Shown piece by piece: positions 1 to 5,688 of a stretch of 5,898 bases of DNA. A model generated the notes under the pieces. The model was not told where the DNA came from. It saw nothing but the letters and a program-made list of their open reading frames with translations, and made no database searches. Each line of letters starts with the position of its first letter. The stretch's first letter is position 1. Source of the stretch: Actinomycetota bacterium (GTDB taxonomy: Bacteria > Actinomycetota > Actinomycetes > S36-B12); assembly GCA_026392575.1 (NCBI GenBank), contig JAPLBU010000160.1:1-5898 (forward strand), in the 5' to 3' direction. Made by a program: the position numbers and the translations under genes.

Positions 1-197
1 CTCCGACGGCATTCGACCGCGTTCTGGCCACCCGTTTCGGTCTCAATGCCATCTCTGCGGTGAAGGACGGGGCTTGGGGAACCATGGTCGCGCTGCAGGG
101 CACGGACATCGTCCGCGTCCCGCTGCAGGAGGCGACCGGGGTGCTCAAGACGGTGCCGATCGAGCGCTACGAAGAGGCGTCGTCCTTCTTCGGCTGA
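1..197 (+). CDS. pfkA: 6-phosphofructokinase, C-terminal end (partial)
   Basis: This is the last 64 complete codons of a gene entering from the left edge; the first complete codon is at position 3 and the TGA is at 195-197. The translation begins PTAFDRVLATRFG and ends in YEEASSFFG. In between it has AVKDGAWGTMVALQGTDIV and a PLQEATGVLKTVP stretch. This is the usual C-terminus of actinobacterial PfkA, where the TPTAFDR arginine lies near the fructose-6-phosphate site. The enzyme phosphorylates fructose 6-phosphate to fructose 1,6-bisphosphate in glycolysis in the cytoplasm. Whether the phosphoryl donor is ATP or pyrophosphate depends on residues outside the window. The stop lies 20 bases before the DAHP synthase start, so the two are probably cotranscribed. 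Identification rests on motif memory of a short fragment, but the match is continuous. Confidence 0.86.
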   Translation, partial: PTAFDRVLATRFGLNAISAVKDGAWGTMVALQGTDIVRVPLQEATGVLKTVPIERYEEASSFFG

Positions 198-205
198 GCA
201 GGGCC

Positions 206-211
206 TAACCT
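206..211 (+). promoter_or_regulatory. Possible -10 box for a leaderless DAHP synthase transcript
   Basis: TAACCT fits the TAnnnT -10 consensus of actinobacteria. It is followed by exactly six bases and then the ATG at 218. If transcription starts at the A of the ATG, the box occupies -12 to -7, the expected place. No good Shine-Dalgarno sequence precedes the ATG, which fits a leaderless message. No convincing -35 is seen. The first three bases (TAA) are also an in-frame stop, which rules out a more upstream start. A short motif in GC-rich DNA can arise by chance, so this is only suggestive. Confidence 0.4.
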
Positions 212-217
212 TTACGC

Positions 218-1546
218 ATGTCCGCATCGATCGTCTGGCCCGACCTGCCCGCTGCCCAGCAGCCGCCGTGGTCGGATGCCGACGAGCTCCAGGCCGCGCT
301 CGACGAACTGTCGGCGCTGCCGCCCCTGGTGTTCGCGGGGGAGTGCGATGTCATGGCGACCCGCCTCGCCGAGGCGGCACAGGGTCGTGCATTCGTGCTG
401 ATGGGTGGCGACTGCGCCGAGACGTTCGCGGGCAACAACGCCGACTCGATCCGGGCGCGGCTGAAGACCGTGCTCCAGATGTCGGTCGTTCTCACCTACG
501 CCGCCTCACTGCCGGTCATCAAGGTGGGTCGGATGGCCGGGCAGTACTTCAAGCCCCGATCCCAGCTCACCGAGGTGCGCGATGGTGTCGAGCTGCCGTC
601 GTACTTCGGCGACGCCGTCAATGGGCTGCCGTTCGATGCCGCCAGCAGGCGGCCTGACCCGCAGCGGCTCGTGCGGGCCTACAACGCCTCAAGCGCTGCA
701 CTGAACCTCGTGCGTGCCTTCACGCAGGGCGGCTATGCCGATCTGCGTCAGGTGCACGCCTGGAATCAGGACTTCGTCCGTGACTCGGTTGCGGGCCAGC
801 GCTACGAGGCGATGGCGGGCGAGCTCGACCGCGCACTGGCGTTCATGAGCGCCATCGGTGCCGAGCCCGACGAACTGCAGCGCGTTGAGTTCTACGCCGC
901 GCATGAGGCGCTGTCGATCGACTACGAGCGTGCCCTGACACGCATCGACTCGCGCACGGGCCTGCCGTACGACGTGTCCGGCCACTTCCTGTGGATCGGC
1001 GAGCGAACGCGTCAGCTCGACGGTGCGCACGTGCACTTCGCCTCGACGATCCGCAACCCCATCGGCGTGAAGATCGGCCCGAGTGCATCACCGGACGACA
1101 TCGTGCAGATGTGCGAGGTGCTCAATCCGGATCGCATTCCCGGACGGCTGACCCTCATCACTCGCATGGGCGCTGGCAAGGTGCGCGACATCCTGCCAAG
1201 CATCGTGCAGAAGGTCGATGCGAGCGGAGTGCCGGTCGTGTGGGTCTGCGATCCCATGCACGGCAACACGCGCGAGGCAGCCACCGGTCACAAGACGCGC
1301 CTGTTCGACGATGTCGTCAACGAGGTCGAGGGCTTCTTCGAGGTGCATCGCAATCTCGGCACGATCCCCGGTGGCATGCACATCGAGCTCACCGGCGATG
1401 ACGTCACCGAGTGCGTCGGCGGTACGGGCGGTGTGCTCGAGGGCAACCTCGGCGATCGCTACGAGACGGCATGCGACCCCCGCCTGAACCGCGAGCAGAG
1501 CCTCGAACTGGCCTTCCTTGTCGCCGACATGCTGATGATGCGGTAG
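218..1546 (+). CDS. aroG: Class II 3-deoxy-7-phosphoheptulonate (DAHP) synthase
   Basis: Condenses phosphoenolpyruvate and erythrose 4-phosphate to DAHP, the first step of the shikimate pathway to aromatic amino acids; cytoplasmic and metal-dependent. The 442-residue protein carries the class II signature GGDCAETF (residues 63-70), KVGRMAGQYFKPR, a GPSASPDD segment, TRMGAGKVRD and CDPMHGNT. The metal ligands known from the Mycobacterium tuberculosis enzyme (Cys87, His369, Glu411, Asp441) fall on Cys66, His348, Glu390 and Asp420. The offset is a constant 21, so the catalytic domain has no net insertion or loss. Cys419 next to Asp420 corresponds to Mtb Cys440. The N-terminus is about 20 residues shorter than the Mtb protein. 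The start is fixed by an in-frame TAA at 206-208, and the next in-frame Met is residue 46. It lies 20 bases after pfkA and 2 bases before the alkyltransferase gene. The symbol follows mycobacterial usage; the same family is called aroH in Streptomyces. Confidence 0.97.
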   Translation: MSASIVWPDLPAAQQPPWSDADELQAALDELSALPPLVFAGECDVMATRLAEAAQGRAFVLMGGDCAETFAGNNADSIRARLKTVLQMSVVLTYAASLPVIKVGRMAGQYFKPRSQLTEVRDGVELPSYFGDAVNGLPFDAASRRPDPQRLVRAYNASSAALNLVRAFTQGGYADLRQVHAWNQDFVRDSVAGQRYEAMAGELDRALAFMSAIGAEPDELQRVEFYAAHEALSIDYERALTRIDSRTGLPYDVSGHFLWIGERTRQLDGAHVHFASTIRNPIGVKIGPSASPDDIVQMCEVLNPDRIPGRLTLITRMGAGKVRDILPSIVQKVDASGVPVVWVCDPMHGNTREAATGHKTRLFDDVVNEVEGFFEVHRNLGTIPGGMHIELTGDDVTECVGGTGGVLEGNLGDRYETACDPRLNREQSLELAFLVADMLMMR

Positions 1547-1548
1547 CG

Positions 1549-2082
1549 ATGTCCCACCCGGTCGGCGCACTCCTCGCAGCGACCTATCGCACGCCTGCCG
1601 GTCCGATCACGGTCGTCGTGGATCCGCATGCGGCGGGGGACCTCGGCCCTGCCGAGTACGGCGCCGTCGTCGTATCGACCTTCTCCGACCTCGACTCCTC
1701 CCTTGAGAGACTGCCCGGGCATGGTGACATCCGACCGCGCAGCACAGTGCCCTTCGTGCGCGACGTCCTGCAGCGCTACGCCGACGGGGACCTGAACGCA
1801 CTCGAGGAGATCTCGGTCATGCAGCCCGGTGGCCCCTTCCAGCAGCAGGCCTGGCGCGCGATGCGCGCCATCCGCGCTGGCAGCGTCGATACCTACGCGG
1901 GCCTGGCCCGACGCGCCGGTGCCCCACGGGCTGCGCGGGCTGCCGGCACCGTCTGCTCGACAAATCTCGTGGCCCCCTTCATCCCCTGCCATCGCGTGGT
2001 GGCATCGAACGGGCTGGGCGGCTACGGCTACGGGCTCGACATCAAGATCGCCCTCCTCGAGCACGAGGGCGTGCTGCTCTAG
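1549..2082 (+). CDS. ogt: Methylated-DNA--protein-cysteine methyltransferase
   Basis: Repairs O6-alkylguanine (and less efficiently O4-alkylthymine) by transferring the alkyl group irreversibly to its own cysteine. The 177-residue protein has the length of an Ogt without an Ada-type regulatory domain. The C-terminal domain contains FQQQAWRAMRAI (97-108), TYAGLA with Tyr116, RAAGTVCSTN with the arginine finger at Arg130 and hinge Asn139, IPCHRVV with nucleophile Cys147, and LLEHEGV with Glu173. These correspond to Tyr114, Arg128, Asn137, Cys145 and Glu172 of human AGT with nearly identical spacing. The usual NP hinge reads NL here. I chose the ATG at 1549, two bases after the aroG stop, because upstream in-frame codons lie inside aroG and add residues foreign to the family. 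The tight spacing suggests translational coupling, since no clear ribosome-binding site is visible. Residues 1-95 form the variable N-terminal domain. Confidence 0.95.
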   Translation: MSHPVGALLAATYRTPAGPITVVVDPHAAGDLGPAEYGAVVVSTFSDLDSSLERLPGHGDIRPRSTVPFVRDVLQRYADGDLNALEEISVMQPGGPFQQQAWRAMRAIRAGSVDTYAGLARRAGAPRAARAAGTVCSTNLVAPFIPCHRVVASNGLGGYGYGLDIKIALLEHEGVLL

Positions 2083-2091
2083 CCTGATGAC

Positions 2092-2829
2092 GTGAGCGGA
2101 TCAGATCGCGACCCCATGGGCTCCGTCGTCGACGATGTCGCCGATGCGATCCTGCTGGCACGTGCAGAGGGCCGATGCCTGGAAGCGCCGTACTGCGGTA
2201 TCCCGCTCGATGCAGACCAGGCCTATGCCGTGCAGGGCCGGGTCGTCGCAGCACGGCTGGCGCGCGGTGAGCGGATCGTCGGCTGGAAACTCGGGTACAC
2301 GTCCGTAGTGATGCGTGAGCAGATGGGTATCGCCGAGCCGAACTTCGGGCCGCTGACCCTCGTATTGGGTAAGGACGTCCCCACTTCAGTGGACGCCGCC
2401 GGCATCCGGCCCTTCGTCGCGTGTGCGCATGCGGCCCTGGAGGTCGTCGACTCGGTTTGGTGTGACTACCGGTTCGGCTGGGCGGACAACACGGCAGACG
2501 GCTCGTCGGCGGCCTACGTCGTCCTCGGGCCGCAGTTGCCGTTCGACGGTGACGATGGCCTCGCCTCCCTGCTGGTTTCCCTTGAGCGCAATGGCGATTC
2601 GTGTGGATCAGGTCGAGGAGCTGATGCCATGGGTGACCCGTTGGCGGCCCTCGCGTGGCTGGCCGACCGGCTGATCGAACGGGGGGAGTCCCTGCGTGCT
2701 GGAGATGTCGTGATCACGGGTGGGCTCACCCGAGCGGTGCCGTTGGAGCCCGGCGATGTCGTTGTGGCTCTCATCGGCGCGGTGGCCGTCACCGTGCACG
2801 GGGCAGCTGGGGCTGTGGTTGAATGCTAA
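2092..2829 (+). CDS. MhpD/FAH-superfamily hydratase-decarboxylase homologue lacking the metal-binding Glu motif
   Basis: Relatives include 2-keto-4-pentenoate hydratase (MhpD, DmpE) and 4-oxalocrotonate decarboxylase (DmpH), which act on 2-oxo-4-enoate intermediates of aromatic meta-cleavage using a divalent metal. The 245-residue protein aligns along its whole length: AYAVQGRVVAARL, VGWKLGYTS with the conserved Lys66, ALEVVDS with Glu117, CGSGRGADAMGDPLAALAWLADRL, and LRAGDVVITGGL. However, EPNFGPLT (82-89) runs straight into LVLGKDVP, which in MhpD follows a segment about 26 residues longer containing PRIEAEIA and its two metal-ligand glutamates. The usual EPDFG is EPNFG, and the usual ADNAS reads ADGSS (Gly137). 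Two of the three expected metal ligands are therefore absent, and hydratase activity is doubtful. The frame is otherwise open and normal in base use. GTG at 2092 is the first possible start after an in-frame TAG; ATG at 2116 is an alternative. No meta-cleavage pathway genes are nearby. Confidence 0.85.
   Translation: MSGSDRDPMGSVVDDVADAILLARAEGRCLEAPYCGIPLDADQAYAVQGRVVAARLARGERIVGWKLGYTSVVMREQMGIAEPNFGPLTLVLGKDVPTSVDAAGIRPFVACAHAALEVVDSVWCDYRFGWADNTADGSSAAYVVLGPQLPFDGDDGLASLLVSLERNGDSCGSGRGADAMGDPLAALAWLADRLIERGESLRAGDVVITGGLTRAVPLEPGDVVVALIGAVAVTVHGAAGAVVEC
2350..2364 (+). other. Junction of an apparent in-frame deletion of about 78 bases
   Basis: At the codons for Pro87-Leu88-Thr89-Leu90-Val91 the protein jumps from the FGPL strand, which in MhpD precedes FADM, to the LVLGKDVP strand, which follows PRIEAEIA. 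Comparison with the E. coli MhpD sequence as I remember it puts the missing block at about 26 residues, a multiple of three. I see no direct repeat or inserted sequence at the join. The length is an estimate from a recalled homologue, not a computed alignment. Confidence 0.65.
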
Positions 2830-2866
2830 TTCAGTTTCCGTCACTCCGGTAGACGGCACAGAGGAC

Positions 2867-2876
2867 GGCAGGGGGG
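2867..2876 (+). promoter_or_regulatory. Purine-rich ribosome-binding site of the diguanylate cyclase gene
   Basis: GCAGGGGGG lies four bases before the GTG at 2881, within the 51-base gap after the MhpD-like gene. It is the clearest Shine-Dalgarno-like stretch on this strand. It supports GTG 2881 as the start, since no other start codon occurs in frame between the upstream TAA (2827-2829) and this position. I could not recognise a convincing promoter or terminator in the same gap. Confidence 0.5.
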
Positions 2877-2880
2877 CTAC

Positions 2881-4557
2881 GTGGACGTCGGGGCCGACGA
2901 TCAGGCCGCCTTGCGCGCTCGGCTGCAGGCGACCATCGACAGTTTCCTCGACCCGCACGTCTTCATCGAGGCGGTCCGCGACGAATCCGGGACCATCGTC
3001 GACTTCGTCTTCCTCGACGCGAATGAGGCCGCCTGCACGTACAACAGCCGCACCCGCCAGGAGATGATCGGCGCACGGCTGATGGAGATCCTGCCCGGCC
3101 ACGCGGCGTCGGGGATCCTCGCCGACTATGCGCAGGTCGTCGAGACGGGCGAGCCGATCATTGTCGATGCGCTGCCCTACTTCAACGAGATCATCGGGGA
3201 GGTACGACAGTCGGATCTGCGGTGCATCCGGGTCGGCGAGCAGTTGAGCGTCACGTGGCGCGACGTGTCGGACAGGGTCGCCGCCGCGGAGTCGGCTCGG
3301 ATAGCCCGTGAACTCCTGCAGTCGACCCTCGACTCGCTGCTGGACCCGCATGTCTATCTCCAGGCGGTGCGTGATGGCGAGGGTCGCATCATCGACTTCG
3401 TTTACGAAGGTGCGAACGACGCCGCGAGCGTCTACAACCAGGTGGCGCGCGCGGACCTGCTCGGCATGCGCCTGCTGGAACTCCTGCCCGGCCAGGCGGG
3501 CAGCGGCCTGCTTGCCCTGTACGCCGGGGTGCTGGAGTCCGGGCAGCCGGCCGTTCTCGACGACTTCCTATATCCACACGAGGTCGTCGGCGAGGATCGC
3601 TGGTTCGACATGCGGGTGAACCGGGCGGGCGATGGACTCAGTGTCACCTGGCGTGATGTCACGGACCGGCACGACTATGTTTCAGCGCTTGCTGACAGTC
3701 AGGCCCGCTACCGGATCCTCGCAGAGAATGCGTCCGACATCGTCGCGCACCTGCGGGGAGCCACGATCGTGTGGGTGTCGCCTGCCGTGACACGGATCCT
3801 CGGCTGGGAGCCGGACGAGCTGGTCGGACTGCTTGCCACGGACATTATTCATCCGGACGAGGTTCAAGACCTCGTCGAGCAGATGTCGACGCGATTGGAG
3901 ACCGAGCAGTCGCGGATGCGATTCCGGCTGCGCGCGAAGAACGGCGCCTTCCACTGGTTCGACGTTCTAGGCTCGCCTCTCATCGGTTCAGACGGGGCGC
4001 AGGACGGGCGGGTCGCCGCCTTCCGGCTCGTCGACGACGAGGTTGCCGCGCGGACCGCGCTGGAGATGCGCGCGCGCCAGGATGATCTCACCGGGCTGGT
4101 GAATCGCCAGGAGATGTTCGAACGGGTAGGCGCGCTGTTCCGTCGCTCATCCCGCACCGGTCGGGAGATCGCCATGGTCTTTTGTGACGTGGATGATCTC
4201 AAGAAGGTCAACGACTCCTTCGGGCATGCAGCCGGCGACGAGCTGCTGCGGATGGTGGCGTCCCGGCTGTCAACGTCCGTGCGCGGCGGCGACGTCGTGG
4301 CACGTATCGGTGGTGACGAGCTGCTGGTTGTCCTCGATGGGGTGCACGACCTCGACCAGGCGGAGGAACTCGCGAACAAGCTGCGTGCCATCGTCGCTGA
4401 ACCAGCCCTGATCGGTGAGCAATGGCACCACGTCACGATGAGCGTCGGCGTTACGCTTGCTGTCCCGGGCGAGGATGTCGATGCTGTCGTCGCGCGTGCA
4501 GATGAGGCGATGTACACCGCGAAAAATGGTGGACGAGACCGGGTCGTCGCCGTCTGA
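2881..4557 (+). CDS. PAS-PAS-PAS-GGDEF diguanylate cyclase (GGDEL variant)
   Basis: Predicted to make cyclic di-GMP from two GTP under the control of three sensory PAS domains. There are no membrane segments or signal peptide in the 558 residues, so it is a cytoplasmic sensor. Residues 15-132 and 146-263 are two closely related PAS domains, each ending in LSVTWRDV(S/T)DR. Residues 277-386 are a third, PAS_3-like domain starting YRILAENASDIV. The GGDEF domain runs from DDLTGLVNR (401-409) to the end. It has Asp436 (PleD Asp327), Asn444 (PleD Asn335), Asp453 (PleD Asp344), an inhibitory RxxD site at Arg468-Asp471, and the signature GGDEL at 477-481, five residues after the RxxD. The spacing of all these matches PleD, so activity is plausible despite Phe-to-Leu in the signature and Leu-Lys for Phe-Lys after DVDD. 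No EAL domain is attached. The ligand of the PAS domains cannot be deduced. Confidence 0.93.
   Translation: MDVGADDQAALRARLQATIDSFLDPHVFIEAVRDESGTIVDFVFLDANEAACTYNSRTRQEMIGARLMEILPGHAASGILADYAQVVETGEPIIVDALPYFNEIIGEVRQSDLRCIRVGEQLSVTWRDVSDRVAAAESARIARELLQSTLDSLLDPHVYLQAVRDGEGRIIDFVYEGANDAASVYNQVARADLLGMRLLELLPGQAGSGLLALYAGVLESGQPAVLDDFLYPHEVVGEDRWFDMRVNRAGDGLSVTWRDVTDRHDYVSALADSQARYRILAENASDIVAHLRGATIVWVSPAVTRILGWEPDELVGLLATDIIHPDEVQDLVEQMSTRLETEQSRMRFRLRAKNGAFHWFDVLGSPLIGSDGAQDGRVAAFRLVDDEVAARTALEMRARQDDLTGLVNRQEMFERVGALFRRSSRTGREIAMVFCDVDDLKKVNDSFGHAAGDELLRMVASRLSTSVRGGDVVARIGGDELLVVLDGVHDLDQAEELANKLRAIVAEPALIGEQWHHVTMSVGVTLAVPGEDVDAVVARADEAMYTAKNGGRDRVVAV
2923..3276 (+). repeat. Tandem PAS duplication, copy 1
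   Basis: Encodes residues 15-132 of the cyclase, from LQATIDSFLDPHV to TWRDVSDR. It aligns without a gap to copy 2 (residues 146-263). By my hand count about 64 of 118 residues are identical. The unit repeats with a period of 131 codons (393 bases), the 13 extra codons being an alpha-helical linker (VAAAESARIAREL). Confidence 0.88.
3316..3669 (+). repeat. Tandem PAS duplication, copy 2
   Basis: Encodes residues 146-263 of the cyclase, from LQSTLDSLLDPHV to TWRDVTDR, the second copy of the ungapped 118-residue unit. Conserved blocks are LDPHV, AVRD, LLPG, the Tyr-Ala and Glu-x-Gly-x-Pro turn, and GLSVTWRDV. Copy 2 carries RWFDMRVNRAGDG where copy 1 has RQSDLRCIRVGEQ; the copy 2 form looks closer to the common actinobacterial version, so copy 1 may be the more diverged one. 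Confidence 0.88.
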
Positions 4558-4589
4558 CGCTCGTCCGTGCCGCGTGCCTCGTTCAGACG
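4551..4589. repeat. Short inverted repeat holding both convergent stop codons
   Basis: CGTCTGA at 4551-4557 is the exact reverse complement of TCAGACG at 4583-4589, with a 25-base spacer. Each arm holds the TGA stop of one of the two converging genes (cyclase and oxidoreductase). The arms are only 7 bp, the loop is long and no T-run follows, so it is a weak candidate for a bidirectional terminator. Both proteins simply end in Val-stop with the same codons, which may be the whole explanation. Confidence 0.25.
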
Positions 4590-5675
4590 ATGTTGACCTC
4601 GCCGCGGAAGCCGCCGTCGACGAACCGCTCGACGCTCAGCGGTGCCACATCGACGACCGGCTCCCGTCCGAGGTAGATGTCGCGGATGACTTCACCCACG
4701 GCCGGACCCTGCAGGAACCCATGTCCTGAGAAGCCCGTTGCGTAGAGGAACCGGGATACGTCGGCGCTCTCGCCGATAAGGGCATTGTGATCGGGTGTGA
4801 CCTCGTACAGGCCGGACCAGCGATGGGCGATGCCGACGTCGAGCAATGCGGGGCAGCGGACCTCGATGGCGGACATCAGGTCGGCGAGCCACTCCTCGCT
4901 GTAGTCGAGGCGTCGCCGCATCGATGGTCATCGGCATGGTGGGCGGCATCAGCGCGGCCAACTCGTCATTGAGGGACTCTGTGATCAGGATCTGCCGGCG
5001 CAGGGGAGAGACCGGCAGCGAGACACCCGCGAATTCGCCGATCTGGGCAGACCACGGTCCGGCGGCACAGACCACCGTCGATGTCCGAACGCTGCCCTGA
5101 TCCGTCCGTACCGCGACGATGTCGTCGCCACTGCGCTCGATGCCGGTGACGGTGACGCCGGTGCGGATCGTCGCCCCGTGCCGACGTGCTCCCGTCGCGT
5201 AGCCGAGGACCACGGACTCAGGGCTGCAGTAGCCATCGCGTGCGTGGAAGGCAGCGCCGAGGACATCGGCGGTCACGACGGCGGGGGAGAGTGCAGCTGC
5301 CTGCTCGGGGGTGAGCATGGCGCTCGGCACCCCCATCGCATTCTGGAGTGCGACCGACTCGGTGTAGACCGCCAGCTCGTCGGGAGTCGTCAGCAGGAAG
5401 AGGTAGCCGGGCTGGTGGAGATCGATCTCCTGACCCGGGCGCGTCGGGAAGTCCTCGAATGCGGCGAGTCCGCGCCAACCGAGTGCGATGTTGACGGGGT
5501 CCGAGAACTGGGCCCGCACGCCGCCGGCCGCCTTGCACGTCGATCCGCTGCCGAGCTGTGCCTGCTCGAGCAGCAGGACATCGCGCACTCCCGCCTCGGC
5601 GAGGTGGAAGGCGATGCTCGTGCCCATGACGCCACCACCGACGATGACGACGCTGGCCTGCTCAGGAAGGTCCAC
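4583..5675 (-). pseudogene. FAD-dependent oxidoreductase (DAO / sarcosine oxidase beta-like), deleted and frameshifted
   Basis: The first part (5675 to about 4911, 255 codons) begins with an FAD-binding Rossmann motif, VVIVGGGVMG (9-18), with Glu37 at the end of the second strand. It continues through SGSTCKAAGGVRAQFSDPVNIALG, GYCSPESVV, VVCAAGPWSAQIGE and PLRRQILITE to MPMTIDAAT (247-255). The rest of the family pattern, LDYSEEW..., GLYEVTPDHNALIGE, FLYATGFSGHGFLQGPAVGE and APLSVERF, lies in another frame from about 4909 to the stop at 4585-4583. Between them the family normally has about 25 residues (FYFHREG...GM.D type) that are absent. Intact, it would be near 385-390 residues, the usual size. 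Such enzymes oxidise secondary or tertiary amines or amino acids; the substrate here is unknown. The start is GTG at 5675, 10 bases after the lipase stop. Left as it is, the product would lose the C-terminal flavin-contact motif, so I call it a pseudogene unless the lesion is a sequence error. Confidence 0.85.
4905..4930 (-). other. Frameshift and deletion point in the oxidoreductase gene
   Basis: Frame one reads MPMTIDAAT and then turns into low-complexity Arg-rich shadow sequence. The frame that carries LDYSEEWLADL has a TGA at 4930-4928, only 21 bases before LDY. The switch must therefore lie in this short interval, most likely at 4907-4919. Restoring the frame needs a missing length of 3n+2 bases (or a gain of one base), which fits about 74-83 lost bases given the missing family residues. 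Confidence 0.75.
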
Positions 5676-5682
5676 GGACCGG

Positions 5683-5688
5683 ACCCTA
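5683..5688 (-). promoter_or_regulatory. TAnnnT box upstream of the oxidoreductase start
   Basis: Reading the minus strand, TAGGGT is followed by seven bases and then the GTG start at 5675. The spacing is one base longer than the ideal leaderless arrangement. The TAG is also the stop codon of the lipase gene. There is no better ribosome-binding site, but with only 10 bases between the genes, readthrough from the lipase promoter is just as likely. Confidence 0.2.

Noticed and set aside
1411..1548. An N-terminal extension of the alkyltransferase starting inside aroG
   Set aside because: The extra 46 residues are Arg/Pro-rich out-of-frame aroG sequence; the family N-terminus starts at the ATG at 1549.
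2830..2880. Promoter with an extended -10 (TGCTAAT) before the cyclase
   Set aside because: The match overlaps the end of the upstream gene, lacks a -35 and does not fit the consensus well enough to annotate.
2608..3351. A 247-codon open frame on the minus strand across the MhpD-like and cyclase genes
   Set aside because: It is antisense to two well-supported genes, spans their intergenic gap, and its translation shows no recognisable domain; long antisense frames are expected in GC-rich DNA.
3864..4517. A 217-codon minus-strand open frame opposite the GGDEF domain
   Set aside because: Ser/Arg-rich shadow translation of a conserved domain, with no motif of its own.
4551..4589. Strong bidirectional terminator between the converging genes
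   Set aside because: Only a 7-bp stem with a 25-base loop and no T-run, and the arms are explained by both genes ending in the same Val-TGA codons.
4583..4921. The oxidoreductase C-terminal half as a separate gene starting at the ATG at 4921
   Set aside because: It lacks a ribosome-binding site and begins mid-domain; it is the continuation of the upstream FAD protein in another frame.
4905..4930. Programmed ribosomal frameshifting in the oxidoreductase
   Set aside because: There is no slippery heptamer, and a simple shift would not restore the missing family residues.
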